A stretch of DNA of 64,000 nt from positions 1 to 64,000 of the forward strand of contig CAMHKQ010000005.1 in the NCBI GenBank assembly GCA_946185745.1, read 5' to 3'. A model generated the notes under the pieces. It did not search any database. It was given only the letters and a program-made list of their open reading frames with translations, and was not told the origin of the DNA. Positions 39,130 to 48,496 of this stretch are shown piece by piece. Origin of the DNA: an uncultured Bacteroidales bacterium (GTDB taxonomy: Bacteria > Bacteroidota > Bacteroidia > Bacteroidales > UBA932). The first letter of the stretch is position 1; each line of letters begins with the position of its first letter. The translations under genes were made by a program, and so were the position numbers.

Positions 39130-40139
39130 TATCCGTTCTCAATTATGTCGGTCAGCCACGCGGTCATGTCAAGCCCGGCCGCGCGTACCATCTTGGGAAC
39201 CAGCGAGGCGCTTGTCATGCCGGGTATGGTATTGACTTCCAGGAAATAAAGACCGTCATCCGCAAGGATGTAGTCCATGCGCACGACACCTGCGCAGCCG
39301 AGGTTGGAGTAGATGAGCGACGTGGTGTTCTGTACCAGGCGGACTATATCGTCAGACACTTCGGCCGGGCACACTTCGCGGCTGCGGCCGTTGTACTTGG
39401 CATCGTAGTCGAAGTATTCGTTTTCGGTGATTATCTCGATGATGGGCAGCGTCTTGACTTCGCCGGAGGTCTTGTAGGCGGCGCAGGTGAGCTCGCGCCC
39501 GTGCACGCCCTGTTCCACCAGGACGGTGGGGCCTTCCGCAAAAGCATAGTTGATTGCAGTCACCAGCTCCGAAGGCTGCTTGACCATGGTAACTCCGAAG
39601 CTGGACCCGCCTATGGTGGGCTTCACGAAGACCGGGAACTTAAGCTTGCCCGGAACTTCTGCCGCGAATTTCTGGATGTCGGCCCCCTTGTGTACGAAGG
39701 CGTCGGGAGCGCACTTCACCAGACCGAGGTCGCGGATGTAACTCTTGCAGGCGTATTTGTCGAAGGCTATGGCCGACACCGAGGACGAGCAGGTGCTGAA
39801 GGGGATGCCGAGCATCTCGAAATAGCCCTGGAGCTGGCCGCTTTCGCCCGGTGCGCCGTGCTGCATTATGTACACGTAATCGAATTTTACCTTTTCCCCG
39901 AGGACGTTCACGCTGAAATCGGTCTTGTCGATTTCGGGCCTGGAGCCTTCGGGGAAAGTGACTTTCATGGCGTCCTTGTTCTTGAACGCCACGAGCTGCC
40001 AGCGCCCGAAGCGGGCGAATATCTCGTATACGTCATACTTGTCCCCGTCGATGCGGGAAGCGGTAAACTCGCCGCTGCGGCATGCGACCTCCCACTCGGA
40101 GGAGTCGCTGCCATACATCACAGCTATAGTCTTGTACAT
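39129..40139 (-). CDS. ddl: D-alanine--D-alanine ligase
   Basis: A 336-residue ATP-grasp enzyme making D-Ala-D-Ala for peptidoglycan. Motifs: IAVMYGSDSSEWEVACRSGE (20 residues) at the N-terminus with the Ser-Glu of the first substrate site, QHGAPGESGQLQGYFEMLGI (20 residues), FVKPTIGGSSFGVTMV, VEQGVHGRELTCA and the metal-binding LEVNTIPGMTSASLVPKM. It starts 2 nt after the PBP1A stop, linking precursor supply to the cross-linking enzyme. Confidence 0.96.
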   Translation of the reverse strand: MYKTIAVMYGSDSSEWEVACRSGEFTASRIDGDKYDVYEIFARFGRWQLVAFKNKDAMKVTFPEGSRPEIDKTDFSVNVLGEKVKFDYVYIMQHGAPGESGQLQGYFEMLGIPFSTCSSSVSAIAFDKYACKSYIRDLGLVKCAPDAFVHKGADIQKFAAEVPGKLKFPVFVKPTIGGSSFGVTMVKQPSELVTAINYAFAEGPTVLVEQGVHGRELTCAAYKTSGEVKTLPIIEIITENEYFDYDAKYNGRSREVCPAEVSDDIVRLVQNTTSLIYSNLGCAGVVRMDYILADDGLYFLEVNTIPGMTSASLVPKMVRAAGLDMTAWLTDIIENG

Positions 40140-40141
40140 AT

Positions 40142-42499
40142 CTAGTCGAAATAGTAATCTTCTTGTGTTTCAGCGGTTTCCGTGGCGTCTTCAGTTTCGC
40201 CTCCGGTGCAGCCGAGATTGATGGAGACTCCCGGAGGAGCGGTGAACCTGTCGTTCTCGCTGATACCCACCGTGCTGTCTTTCAGACACTTGGTCATCCA
40301 GATGCCCCAGATCGGGAGCGCCATGTTGGAACCGCCGCCCAGAGCAATTGAGTTGAAGTGGACCTGCCTGTCTTCGCCGCCGACCCAGACACCTGCGGTG
40401 ATGGACGGGGTGTAGCCTATGAACCAGCCGTCGGAGTTGTCGTTGGTGGTACCCGTCTTGCCGGCGATCTCGCCCTTGAGGCCGTAAACGGCGCGGAGGC
40501 GCGAGCCGGTACCGTTGTTTACCACGCCCTCCATGAGGTTGACCATCAGATAGGCTGTCCTTTCACCTATGGCCTCGCGGCGGTGGTTGACCATCTCGGA
40601 GATGACATTGCCCTCGCTGTCCTCGATGCGCGTCACGTACATTGGAGTGATGTAGACGCCCTTGGAGGGGAAGGTGTTGTAGGCGGAGACCATCTCGTAC
40701 GGGGAGAGGTCGGCCGGACCGACGCACAGCGCATACACTTCGTCCAGATGGCTGTGGATGCCCATCTTATGCATCATTTCAGCCATGGCGTGCGGGCCGA
40801 ACTGCTTCATGAGGTAGGCCGAAATGTTGTTGGACGAATGGGTGAGGCCCCATTTGAGGGTGACCGTCTTGCCTATCCATTCCGCCTTGTCGGTGGAACG
40901 CGGGGTCCACTGCGAGCCGTCGCCGGCCAGGAAGCTCTGCGGCATGTCGATGACCTGGTCGCAGGGGCTCATGCCCTCCTGCATGGCCAGGGTGTACAGG
41001 AACGGCTTGATGGTGGATCCCACCTGTCGCTTGGCCTGGCTGACGTTGTCGTACTTGAAATAGCGGTAGTTTGGTCCGCCCACGTAAGCCTTGACATATC
41101 CGGTGCCGGGCTCCATCGCCACGAAACCGCAGCGGAGCAGGCCCTTGTAATAGCGGATGCTGTCGTCCGGAGTCATGGTTGTGTCGATGTAACCGTTTTT
41201 GTTCCAGGCGAATACGCGCATCTTCACCGGCTGGTTGAACTGCGCCAGGATTTCCGACTCTGGCACACCGGCCTTGTGTTGCAGACGGTAACGGTCTGAC
41301 CAGCGGCGCGCGTTGGACATGATGCGCTCGCGGACCGCGTCTTCGGTGTTGCTTGCGAAAGGCGGATGGCGCTTGGTGGGCAGTTCCCTGTCGAAGGCTT
41401 TCTGCAGGTTTCCGCCGAGCCATTCGACCACCGCTTCCTCGGCGTACTTCTGCATGTTTGCATTGATGGTAGTGTAGATGCGGAGACCGTCGCGGTCGAG
41501 GTCGTACTTTTCGCCGTTGGCCTTCTTGTTCTTTTCGAGCCATCCGTAGATTTCGTCATCGCGCCAGCGGATGGAATCGGCGGTGAAGTCCTCCGGATAC
41601 TGGTAATCGGAGCGGCGGGGCTTCTGGGCGTTCATGTCGCGGCGAAGCATGTCCCTGAAATAGGGCGCCAGGCCTGCGTTGTGGTCCTGCACCTGATAAT
41701 TCAGGGTGATGGGGATGGCCTGCAGCGAATCCAGCTGTTTCTTGGGCAGATACTTATTCTGGACCATGCGCCCCAGCACGAAGTTGCGGCGGGTAAGGGC
41801 CTTTTCGGGGTTGATGGCGGGATTGTAGCGGGTGGGCTTGTTCACCATGCCGATGAGCGTGGCCGCCTCCTCTACCGTAACGTCGCACGGCAGCTTGGCG
41901 AAGAAGGTCTCGCTGGCCGCCCTGATGCCGTACGCGCTGCTGCCGAAGAAGACCGAATTGAGATACATGTCCACGATCTCTTCCTTGGTGTAGTTGCGCT
42001 CGAGCTTGACTGCGGTGATCCACTCCCTGAGCTTGTTCCAAACCATGACCACCGCCTTCGCCCCGGGAATCTTGCTCTTCACTTCGTTTCGCGGATAAAG
42101 GCTCTTGGCCAGCTGCTGGGTGATGGTGGAACCGCCGCCCTGGGAAGAGTCGCGCATGAGCAGGGTCTTGAAGAACACACGCGCAAGACCGCGCACGTCT
42201 ATGCCGGAATGCTTGTAGAAACGGGCATCTTCGGTGGAAACGGTGGCCTGCACCAGGAAGGGTGAAAGTTCGTCGTAGCTTACGAAGGTGCGGTTCTCTA
42301 TGTGGAAGGTGGTGAGGACGCTGCCCTCGTCGGATATCACCTGGGTGGCCAGCTTGCTTTCGGGGTGTTCAAGTTCCTCGAAGGAAGGTATCTTGGCGAA
42401 GATGCCGACGATCAGGAGGAGGAACAGGATGAGCGCGAACGGAGCCGTGATGATTATCCAGAACCACTTGGTTATATTCTTGCGTGTCGTATCTTTCAT
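40142..42499 (-). CDS. Bifunctional penicillin-binding protein 1A (transglycosylase-transpeptidase)
   Basis: A 785-residue class A PBP. An N-terminal transmembrane helix (about 10-35) precedes the GT51 transglycosylase (EDARFYKHSGIDVRGLARVF, 20 residues, with the catalytic Glu; GGSTITQQLAKSLY) and the transpeptidase domain with active Ser in GSTIKPFLYTLA, SSN (THSSNNISAYL) and KTGTT. It polymerises and cross-links peptidoglycan in the periplasm. The start is followed upstream by a TACTTTTG -7 box at 42526-42519. First gene of the unit with ddl and prmC. Confidence 0.95.
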   Translation of the reverse strand: MKDTTRKNITKWFWIIITAPFALILFLLLIVGIFAKIPSFEELEHPESKLATQVISDEGSVLTTFHIENRTFVSYDELSPFLVQATVSTEDARFYKHSGIDVRGLARVFFKTLLMRDSSQGGGSTITQQLAKSLYPRNEVKSKIPGAKAVVMVWNKLREWITAVKLERNYTKEEIVDMYLNSVFFGSSAYGIRAASETFFAKLPCDVTVEEAATLIGMVNKPTRYNPAINPEKALTRRNFVLGRMVQNKYLPKKQLDSLQAIPITLNYQVQDHNAGLAPYFRDMLRRDMNAQKPRRSDYQYPEDFTADSIRWRDDEIYGWLEKNKKANGEKYDLDRDGLRIYTTINANMQKYAEEAVVEWLGGNLQKAFDRELPTKRHPPFASNTEDAVRERIMSNARRWSDRYRLQHKAGVPESEILAQFNQPVKMRVFAWNKNGYIDTTMTPDDSIRYYKGLLRCGFVAMEPGTGYVKAYVGGPNYRYFKYDNVSQAKRQVGSTIKPFLYTLAMQEGMSPCDQVIDMPQSFLAGDGSQWTPRSTDKAEWIGKTVTLKWGLTHSSNNISAYLMKQFGPHAMAEMMHKMGIHSHLDEVYALCVGPADLSPYEMVSAYNTFPSKGVYITPMYVTRIEDSEGNVISEMVNHRREAIGERTAYLMVNLMEGVVNNGTGSRLRAVYGLKGEIAGKTGTTNDNSDGWFIGYTPSITAGVWVGGEDRQVHFNSIALGGGSNMALPIWGIWMTKCLKDSTVGISENDRFTAPPGVSINLGCTGGETEDATETAETQEDYYFD

Positions 42500-42518
42500 A
42501 TCCTAAGCGATGTATCCA

Positions 42519-42576
42519 CAAAAGTAAGCATTTTTTCACTAATTTTTGAAAAATTGCAAGTTTGTGCTTTACTTTG
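42519..42576. promoter_or_regulatory. Divergent promoters for PBP1A and topA
   Basis: The minus-strand box TACTTTTG lies at 42526-42519, 19 nt before the PBP1A start. On the plus strand TTTG at 42545-42548 and TTACTTTG at 42569-42576 are 20 nt apart; the -7 box has one mismatch. Confidence 0.5.
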
Positions 42577-42616
42577 CAGCCTGATTGTATTTTTTATCAA
42601 AGGATTGGAGAAAGAT

Positions 42617-44938
42617 ATGAGTGAGAACTTAGTGATTGTGGAGTCCCCTGCAAAGGCCAGGACCATTCAGAAATTCCTCGGCGACGGATACGTGGTCAAA
42701 CCCAGTTTCGGCCATATCCGCGACCTGCAGGAGAAGCAGCTCAGCATCGACGTAGAGCATGGTTTCAAACCGGAATATGTAATCCCCGAAGACAAGAAAA
42801 AGGTCATCGCGGACCTCAAGAAGCTTTCCGACAAGGCGCAGACCGTATGGCTCGCTTCCGATGAGGACCGCGAGGGAGAAGCCATCTCGTGGCACCTCGT
42901 GGATACGCTCGGCCTGCCGCCGGAAAAAACCCGAAGGATAGTCTTTCACGAAATCACGAAAGACGCCATCCTCAACGCCGTCAAGACTCCGCGCGAGCTC
43001 GACATGAACCTGGTCAACGCCCAGCAGGCCCGCCGCGTGCTCGACCGCCTGGTAGGCTTCGAGCTCTCACCCATACTCTGGAAAAAGATAAACCGCGGCC
43101 TCTCCGCCGGGCGCGTGCAGAGCGTCGCCCTGCGCCTGGTCGTCGACAGGGAAAGGGAGATAATGGCTTTCAATCCGGAAGGATACTACCGCGTAGAGGC
43201 CAGCTTCGATATCGCCGGCACTACGGCCAAAGGCGTGCTCAACAAGACCTTCAAGAGTCTCGGCGAAGCCAGGAGGTTCCTCGAATTGAGCATCGGCTCC
43301 ACTTATGCGGTTTCGTCGGTCGAAAAGAAAGAGGGCGTGCGCTACCCGGCGCCTCCCTTCACCACGTCCACGCTTCAGCAGGAGGCCTCCCGCAAGCTGC
43401 ATCTGCCGGTGAGCGTGACCATGAGGGTGGCCCAGAGCCTCTACGAGCGCGGTCTCATCACCTACATGAGGACCGACTCCACGAACCTTTCCGCCCTCGC
43501 CCTCGGCACCACCAGGAAGTTCATCACCGAGCAGTTCGGCCCCGAATATTCCCATTCCAGGCAGTACAAGACCCACACCAAGGGTGCCCAGGAAGCCCAC
43601 GAGGCCATCCGCCCCACCTTCATCGAGAACACCGAGATCGAAGGCACCGCCCAGGAGAAAAAGCTTTACAACCTCATATGGAAGCGCACCGTAGCTTCCC
43701 AGATGGCCGAGGCCAAAGTGCTCAACACCAGCATCACCGTCAGCGGCAGCAATTTCCCCGAGACCTACGCCATCGAGGCCTCTCAGGTGCTTTTCGACGG
43801 TTTCCTCAAGCTCTACATGGAAGGCTCCGACGACGACTACCAGGCCGACGACGGCGAAACCGTAATCCTTCCCGAGGTTGCTCCCGGCGAAGCTGTCACC
43901 GCCGGAACGGTCAAGGCTGAATGCAAATTCACCAGGCCCCCGATGCGCTATTCCGAGGCCACTCTGGTAAAGAAGCTGGAAGAGCTCGGAATCGGCCGCC
44001 CGAGCACCTACGCACCTACCATCACCACCCTCACCACCGGCCGCGGCTACATCACCCGCGGAGGCAAGGACGGGCAGAAGGTGCAGGTGACCAATCTCAC
44101 CCTCAAGGGAGACATTGTGACCGAATCCACCAAGAACGAGACCATCGGCGAAGAGCGCGGCAAGCTGCTCCCGCAGGAGGTGGGAATAATAGTCACGGAC
44201 TATCTGGTGGAGCATTTCCCCGAAATCCTCGACTACGGCTTCACCGCAAACGTGGAAAAGGACTTCGACAAGATAGCCGAAGGCGAGCTTGCCTGGGAGG
44301 GCGTGATATCCGACTTCTACGGCCCCTTCCACAAGCTGGTCGACGCCGACCTGCACGACGGCCGCTTCAGCCACGTAGAAAGGGCACTCGGAACCGACCC
44401 CGCCACCGGCGACCCCGTCGTTGCGCGCTACGGCCAGTACGGCGCCTACGTGCAGAAGGGGGAAGGCGAAAACAAGCAGTACGCCAGCCTCGCAAACGGT
44501 CAGCTCATCGAAACCATCACCCTTCCCGAAGCCCTCAAGCTCTTCGAGCTGCCACGCACCGTCGGACAGTATGACGGCATGGACGTCACGGCCACCAAGG
44601 GCCGTTTCGGACCGTATCTGAAGTGGAACGGACGCAACTTCTCCCTCCCGCGCGGGAAGGATCCCCTCAAGATCACCCTCGCCGAATGCGAGGAAATCAT
44701 CTCGTCGCAGAAAGACAGCACCGTCACCGGCAGCATCCTGGCCGACTTCCAGGCCTCCGGCATCCAGGTGCTGAGCGGACGCTACGGCCCCTACATCAAA
44801 CAGGGCGGCGAGAACTACCGCATCCCCAGGGGCACCGACGCCGCATCCCTCAGCGAAGAAGACTGCAAGAAAATCATTTCCGAAGGCAAGCCTACCTCAT
44901 CCGGCACCAAGTACAAGCGGACATTCAAGAAGAAATAA
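42617..44938 (+). CDS. topA: DNA topoisomerase I
   Basis: A 773-residue type IA topoisomerase that relaxes negative supercoils. The Toprim domain opens with MSENLVIVESPAKARTIQKF (20 residues) and contains ASDEDREGEAISWHL. The active-site Tyr is in GLITYMRTDSTNLS. The C-terminal part has repeated topo-C modules (FGPYLKWNGRNFSLPRG, YGPYIKQGGENYRIPRG) instead of Cys4 zinc fingers, as usual for Bacteroidetes, and ends in a basic tail (GTKYKRTFKKK). The ATG at 42617 is the family start; the longer frame to 42302 overlaps PBP1A. Confidence 0.97.
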   Translation: MSENLVIVESPAKARTIQKFLGDGYVVKPSFGHIRDLQEKQLSIDVEHGFKPEYVIPEDKKKVIADLKKLSDKAQTVWLASDEDREGEAISWHLVDTLGLPPEKTRRIVFHEITKDAILNAVKTPRELDMNLVNAQQARRVLDRLVGFELSPILWKKINRGLSAGRVQSVALRLVVDREREIMAFNPEGYYRVEASFDIAGTTAKGVLNKTFKSLGEARRFLELSIGSTYAVSSVEKKEGVRYPAPPFTTSTLQQEASRKLHLPVSVTMRVAQSLYERGLITYMRTDSTNLSALALGTTRKFITEQFGPEYSHSRQYKTHTKGAQEAHEAIRPTFIENTEIEGTAQEKKLYNLIWKRTVASQMAEAKVLNTSITVSGSNFPETYAIEASQVLFDGFLKLYMEGSDDDYQADDGETVILPEVAPGEAVTAGTVKAECKFTRPPMRYSEATLVKKLEELGIGRPSTYAPTITTLTTGRGYITRGGKDGQKVQVTNLTLKGDIVTESTKNETIGEERGKLLPQEVGIIVTDYLVEHFPEILDYGFTANVEKDFDKIAEGELAWEGVISDFYGPFHKLVDADLHDGRFSHVERALGTDPATGDPVVARYGQYGAYVQKGEGENKQYASLANGQLIETITLPEALKLFELPRTVGQYDGMDVTATKGRFGPYLKWNGRNFSLPRGKDPLKITLAECEEIISSQKDSTVTGSILADFQASGIQVLSGRYGPYIKQGGENYRIPRGTDAASLSEEDCKKIISEGKPTSSGTKYKRTFKKK

Positions 44939-44940
44939 CG

Positions 44941-45420
44941 ATGAAATACGAGATAGACGACATCGACAGGAAGATACTCTGCTTCCTCGTGAACGACGCC
45001 CGCATGCCTTTCCTCGAGATAGCGAGGGAGTGCGGGGTGTCCGGCGCGGCCATCCACCAGAGGGTGAACAAACTCCAGAGCAACGGAGTGATCACGGGCT
45101 CCCGCCTGCTTGTGAAACCCAGCGCCCTGGGCCTCAACGTATGCGCGTTCGTGAGCATAGTCGTCACCGAAACCAACAAGATTCCGGAGGTGATCGACGC
45201 CCTCAAGAGAATCCCCGAAGTGGTCGAGTGCCACTTCGTGACCGGCAAGGCCACCATGCTTGTGAAGATGTACTGCACGGACAACAACCACCTGATGGAC
45301 ATAATGATGAACTCCATCCTCTGCCTGCCCTGCATCCAGTCTACCGACACCATGCTTTCGCTCGAAGAGGCCTTCGAGCGGCAGGTATGGGTTAAATCCG
45401 GAAAATCAGCGGAGAAGTGA
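44941..45420 (+). CDS. Lrp/AsnC family transcriptional regulator
   Basis: A 159-residue regulator. The N-terminal winged helix-turn-helix (IDDIDRKILCFLVNDARMPF then LEIARECGVSGAAIHQRVNK) is followed by the RAM/ActD effector domain (VCAFVSIVVTETNKIPEVID, VECHFVTGKATMLVKMYC). Such proteins sense amino acids or feast/famine state and form octamers. The start is 2 nt after the topA stop, so it is cotranscribed with it. The 3' end overlaps convergent ispD by 15 nt. Confidence 0.93.
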   Translation: MKYEIDDIDRKILCFLVNDARMPFLEIARECGVSGAAIHQRVNKLQSNGVITGSRLLVKPSALGLNVCAFVSIVVTETNKIPEVIDALKRIPEVVECHFVTGKATMLVKMYCTDNNHLMDIMMNSILCLPCIQSTDTMLSLEEAFERQVWVKSGKSAEK

Positions 45421-46071
45421 TTCCGCCACCGCCAGGTCTCCCGGCGTGGTGATTTTGATATTGTTCCTCTCTCCTTCGATGTAGGAGAGGGGAATTTTGT
45501 ATGCCTTGGCCACGGAGGCGTCGTCGGTGAACGACATGGAATAGCCCTGGGTGTAGGCGGCCTTTATGTCTTCGCTCAGGAAGATCTGGGGAGTCTGGGC
45601 GGCCACTATCGCGGAGCGGTCGGGATCGGGCCCGGCCGGGTCGATGTTCTTGAGGGTGTCGGTTACCGGAACCACCGGGATTAGGGCGCGCACCTTGTCC
45701 ATCCTGGACAGCATCTCCTTTATGAGCGATGCGGAAACCAGGGGACGAACGCCGTCCTGGATGGCGACTATGGCTCCGTCCGGAACCTTCCTGAGGGCGT
45801 TCTGCACCGAATGGAACCGGGTGAGCCCGCCTTCCACCACGATCTGGGGCACGTTGAGGCAGTGCTTCAGGCAGAGGTCTTCCCAGTCGCGGATATGCCC
45901 GGAAGGCAGCACGGTTATGAATTTTGCATCGGGCACGGCTGCGGCGAAACGCTCTATGGTACGCTGGAGGATGGGCACTCCGCCAAGCAGAAGGAACTGC
46001 TTGGGGGTGTCCGAACCCATTCTGGAGCCGCTTCCGCCGGCAACGGTGATTATGTAAGTTTTTCTTTCCAT
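45406..46071 (-). CDS. ispD: 2-C-methyl-D-erythritol 4-phosphate cytidylyltransferase
   Basis: A 221-residue enzyme of the MEP isoprenoid pathway (CTP plus MEP to CDP-ME). It has the nucleotidyltransferase signature VAGGSGSRMGSDTPKQFLLL (20 residues), VVEGGLTRFHSVQNAL, VAIQDGVRPLVS and IEGERNNIKITTPGDLAVAE (20 residues). No ispF fusion. A TAATTTTG box lies 10 nt before the start at 46089-46082. Confidence 0.95.
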   Translation of the reverse strand: MERKTYIITVAGGSGSRMGSDTPKQFLLLGGVPILQRTIERFAAAVPDAKFITVLPSGHIRDWEDLCLKHCLNVPQIVVEGGLTRFHSVQNALRKVPDGAIVAIQDGVRPLVSASLIKEMLSRMDKVRALIPVVPVTDTLKNIDPAGPDPDRSAIVAAQTPQIFLSEDIKAAYTQGYSMSFTDDASVAKAYKIPLSYIEGERNNIKITTPGDLAVAESLLR

Positions 46072-46081
46072 GGAGATATGG

Positions 46082-46109
46082 CAAAATTAACTAAAATTCA
46101 CTAAATTTG
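46082..46109. promoter_or_regulatory. Divergent -7 boxes for ispD and the mre cluster
   Basis: Minus TAATTTTG (46089-46082) and plus TAAATTTG (46102-46109), both perfect. The mreB start codon follows its box by 24 nt. Confidence 0.5.
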
Positions 46110-46133
46110 TCTACTTAAACCTGTATTCGAAAA

Positions 46134-47156
46134 ATGGCATTTTCTTTTCTGAACCAAGAACTGGCTATAGACCTCGGAACGGCCAACACCGTCATCTACC
46201 AGAACGACGACATAGTGCTGGACGAGCCGAGCATCGTGGCAATAGACAACAATTCCGGCAAATGCATCGCCATAGGCCAGCAGGCCAAGCTCATGCACGA
46301 GCGCAGCAACCCTGGCATCAAAACCATACGGCCCCTCAGGGACGGCGTGATCGCCGACTTCAACGCGGCCGAAATGATGATCAAAGGCTTCATCAAGCAG
46401 GTCAACAGCAAGCACCGCAGCATCTTCACCCCCAACCTCAAGGTCGTGGTGGGCATCCCCTCCGGCTCTACGGAAGTGGAGATCAGGGCCGTGCGCGACT
46501 CCACCGAACATGCCGGCGGCCGCGACGTCTTCCTGGTGTACGAACCCATGGCGGCGGCGCTCGGTATCGGCCTCGAGGTGCTCGAGCCGAAGGGCAGCAT
46601 GGTAGTTGACATAGGCGGCGGCACCACCGAAATAGCCGTCATCTCCCTGGGCGGCCTGGTGCTTCAGGAAAGCATACGCACCGCAGGCGACGTCTTCACC
46701 AGCGACATCCAGTACTACCTGCGCCAGCAGCACAACATCAAGGTCGGCGAAATCACGGCAGAAAAGATCAAAATCGCCGTGGGCGCCGTTATTCCCGATC
46801 TCGACGTGGCCCCGGAGCCCTACGTGGTCCGCGGCCCCAACCTCATGACGGCCCATCCCGTCGAGGCCACCATCACCCACGAAGAAATCGCCCACTGCCT
46901 CGACAAGAGCATCGCCAAGATAGAAACCTCCATCCTGCACGTGCTGGAGCTCACCCCGCCCGAGCTCTATGCCGACATTGTGGAGAACGGCATCTTCCTG
47001 AGCGGCGGCGGCGCGCTCCTGAGGGGTCTCGACAAGCGTCTGACAGACAAGGTCAACATCCAGTTCCACGTTGCGGACGATCCTCTGCACGCTGTCGCAC
47101 GCGGCACCTGCATGGCTCTCAAAAACACCGACCGTTATCCGTTCCTCATGCGCTAG
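46134..47156 (+). CDS. mreB: Rod shape-determining protein MreB
   Basis: A 340-residue bacterial actin homologue forming membrane-bound filaments that steer the elongasome. It shows the amphipathic start MAFSFLNQELAIDLGTANTV (20 residues, phosphate 1 loop), VVVGIPSGSTEVEIRAV, VYEPMAAALGIGL, MVVDIGGGTTEIAVISLGG (phosphate 2) and GIFLSGGGALLRGLDKRL (adenosine motif). First gene of the mreBCD-mrdA-rodA cluster. Confidence 0.97.
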   Translation: MAFSFLNQELAIDLGTANTVIYQNDDIVLDEPSIVAIDNNSGKCIAIGQQAKLMHERSNPGIKTIRPLRDGVIADFNAAEMMIKGFIKQVNSKHRSIFTPNLKVVVGIPSGSTEVEIRAVRDSTEHAGGRDVFLVYEPMAAALGIGLEVLEPKGSMVVDIGGGTTEIAVISLGGLVLQESIRTAGDVFTSDIQYYLRQQHNIKVGEITAEKIKIAVGAVIPDLDVAPEPYVVRGPNLMTAHPVEATITHEEIAHCLDKSIAKIETSILHVLELTPPELYADIVENGIFLSGGGALLRGLDKRLTDKVNIQFHVADDPLHAVARGTCMALKNTDRYPFLMR

Positions 47157-47159
47157 CAC

Positions 47160-47981
47160 ATGGGCGCAAAGAGGCAGAACAGCATTGTCAATGCGGTAAT
47201 CTTCATCTTCCTGGAGGTTGCCGCTTGTCTTTGCCTCGTCAGCACCGGAGGTCTGCAGGACATCTGGATTTCTCGCGCATCCCACCGCACCCTCGGAGCC
47301 CTCTGGCACTGGGGTGAGAGCATCCGCGGCTACTTCTCCCTCGGCGAGGAGAACCGCGCCCTGGCCGAAGAGAACACCCGCCTGGCCGAAGCCCTGCGCC
47401 GGTACGAAGGCAGGCGCTTCGCGGCCGAGGCCGGCACGATAGCCGACACCGTCACCGGCTCGTACGTCTACACCCCGGCCACCATCGTGAAGATGAGCCG
47501 GAACACCCAGCACAACTACATCATCCTCAACAAGGGCCGCGCCGACGGCATATCTACCCACAGCGGCATCATCGCGGCGAACGGGGTGGTGGGCATAGTC
47601 AACGCGGTGGACGAGAACTTCTGCTACGGCATCACCCTCCAGAACGTCCTCACGAGCGTCAGTGCCCGCATCGGACATACCGGGGCCGTAGCCCCGATGG
47701 AATGGAGCGGCAGGCGCAGCAACCTGGCCGTGCTGAAGAACCTTCCCATCCATGTGGACGTGGCCCCGGGCGACACCGTCTGGACCAGCGGCTTCTCCAA
47801 CATCTTCCCGCCGGACATTCCCCTCGGCCTCACCGGCCGCACGCGCCAGGTGGACGGCGCCGTGAATGAGGTGGAAGTGGAGCTGTTCCTGGATTTCAGC
47901 GCACTGCGCTACGTAACCATAGTCGAAAACCGCGACAGGAAACAGATTGAAAGGCTTGAAGGAGGGGCCGGAGAGCAATGA
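47160..47981 (+). CDS. mreC: Rod shape-determining protein MreC
   Basis: A 273-residue periplasmic elongasome protein with one N-terminal transmembrane helix (about 8-27), a coiled coil (about 60-85, LGEENRALAEENTRLAEALR) and the two beta-barrel domains (NYIILNKGRADGISTHSGII, 20 residues; then GDTVWTSGFSNIFPPDIPLG, 20 residues, the conserved MreC motif). Starts 3 nt after mreB and overlaps mreD by 4 nt. Confidence 0.95.
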   Translation: MGAKRQNSIVNAVIFIFLEVAACLCLVSTGGLQDIWISRASHRTLGALWHWGESIRGYFSLGEENRALAEENTRLAEALRRYEGRRFAAEAGTIADTVTGSYVYTPATIVKMSRNTQHNYIILNKGRADGISTHSGIIAANGVVGIVNAVDENFCYGITLQNVLTSVSARIGHTGAVAPMEWSGRRSNLAVLKNLPIHVDVAPGDTVWTSGFSNIFPPDIPLGLTGRTRQVDGAVNEVEVELFLDFSALRYVTIVENRDRKQIERLEGGAGEQ

Positions 47982-48496
47982 GGTCCCGTTTCTGGCTTGT
48001 CTACGTGCTGCTCGCGATCCTGCAGATCCTGTTGGGGAACTTCCTCAACCTGGGGCAATACATCATCATCTGCATACTGCCGCTGCTGGTGTTCAGCCTG
48101 CCCATGGGCATGAGCGGCGCCGGCGTGCTGCTCGTCACGTTCGCCACCGGCTTTGCCGTCGACTTCCTCACCCACGGTGTGCTGGGGCTTACCACCGTCG
48201 CTCTCCTTCCGTTGGCATTCATGCGCAACTGGCTTTTCTCGCTCGTGTTCGGCAGTGAAATCTTCGCCCGCGGCGAAAGGATCAGCCTGCAGAAACAGGG
48301 CATGCCCAAGATTGCCCTGGCCATCATCCTTTTCACCGCCGTATTCTTCGCGATCTACGTGTGGGTGGATGCCGCCGGCACGCGCTCCTTTGGTTTCAAC
48401 ACCCTCCGATGGCTGCTCTCCACCCTGTGCTCGAGCCTGGTGGAAATACCTGTCGCCGGGATGCTTTCAGGCGAGGAGGGTGCGAAATGGAAGTAA
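47978..48496 (+). CDS. mreD: Rod shape-determining protein MreD
   Basis: A 172-residue integral membrane protein with about five helices, recognised mainly by position between mreC and mrdA and by its hydrophobic pattern (LLAILQILLGNFLNLGQYII at the start, 20 residues, and a NTLRWLLSTLCSSLVEIPVA segment at the end, 20 residues). Overlaps mreC by 4 nt and mrdA by 10 nt. Confidence 0.88.
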   Translation: MRSRFWLVYVLLAILQILLGNFLNLGQYIIICILPLLVFSLPMGMSGAGVLLVTFATGFAVDFLTHGVLGLTTVALLPLAFMRNWLFSLVFGSEIFARGERISLQKQGMPKIALAIILFTAVFFAIYVWVDAAGTRSFGFNTLRWLLSTLCSSLVEIPVAGMLSGEEGAKWK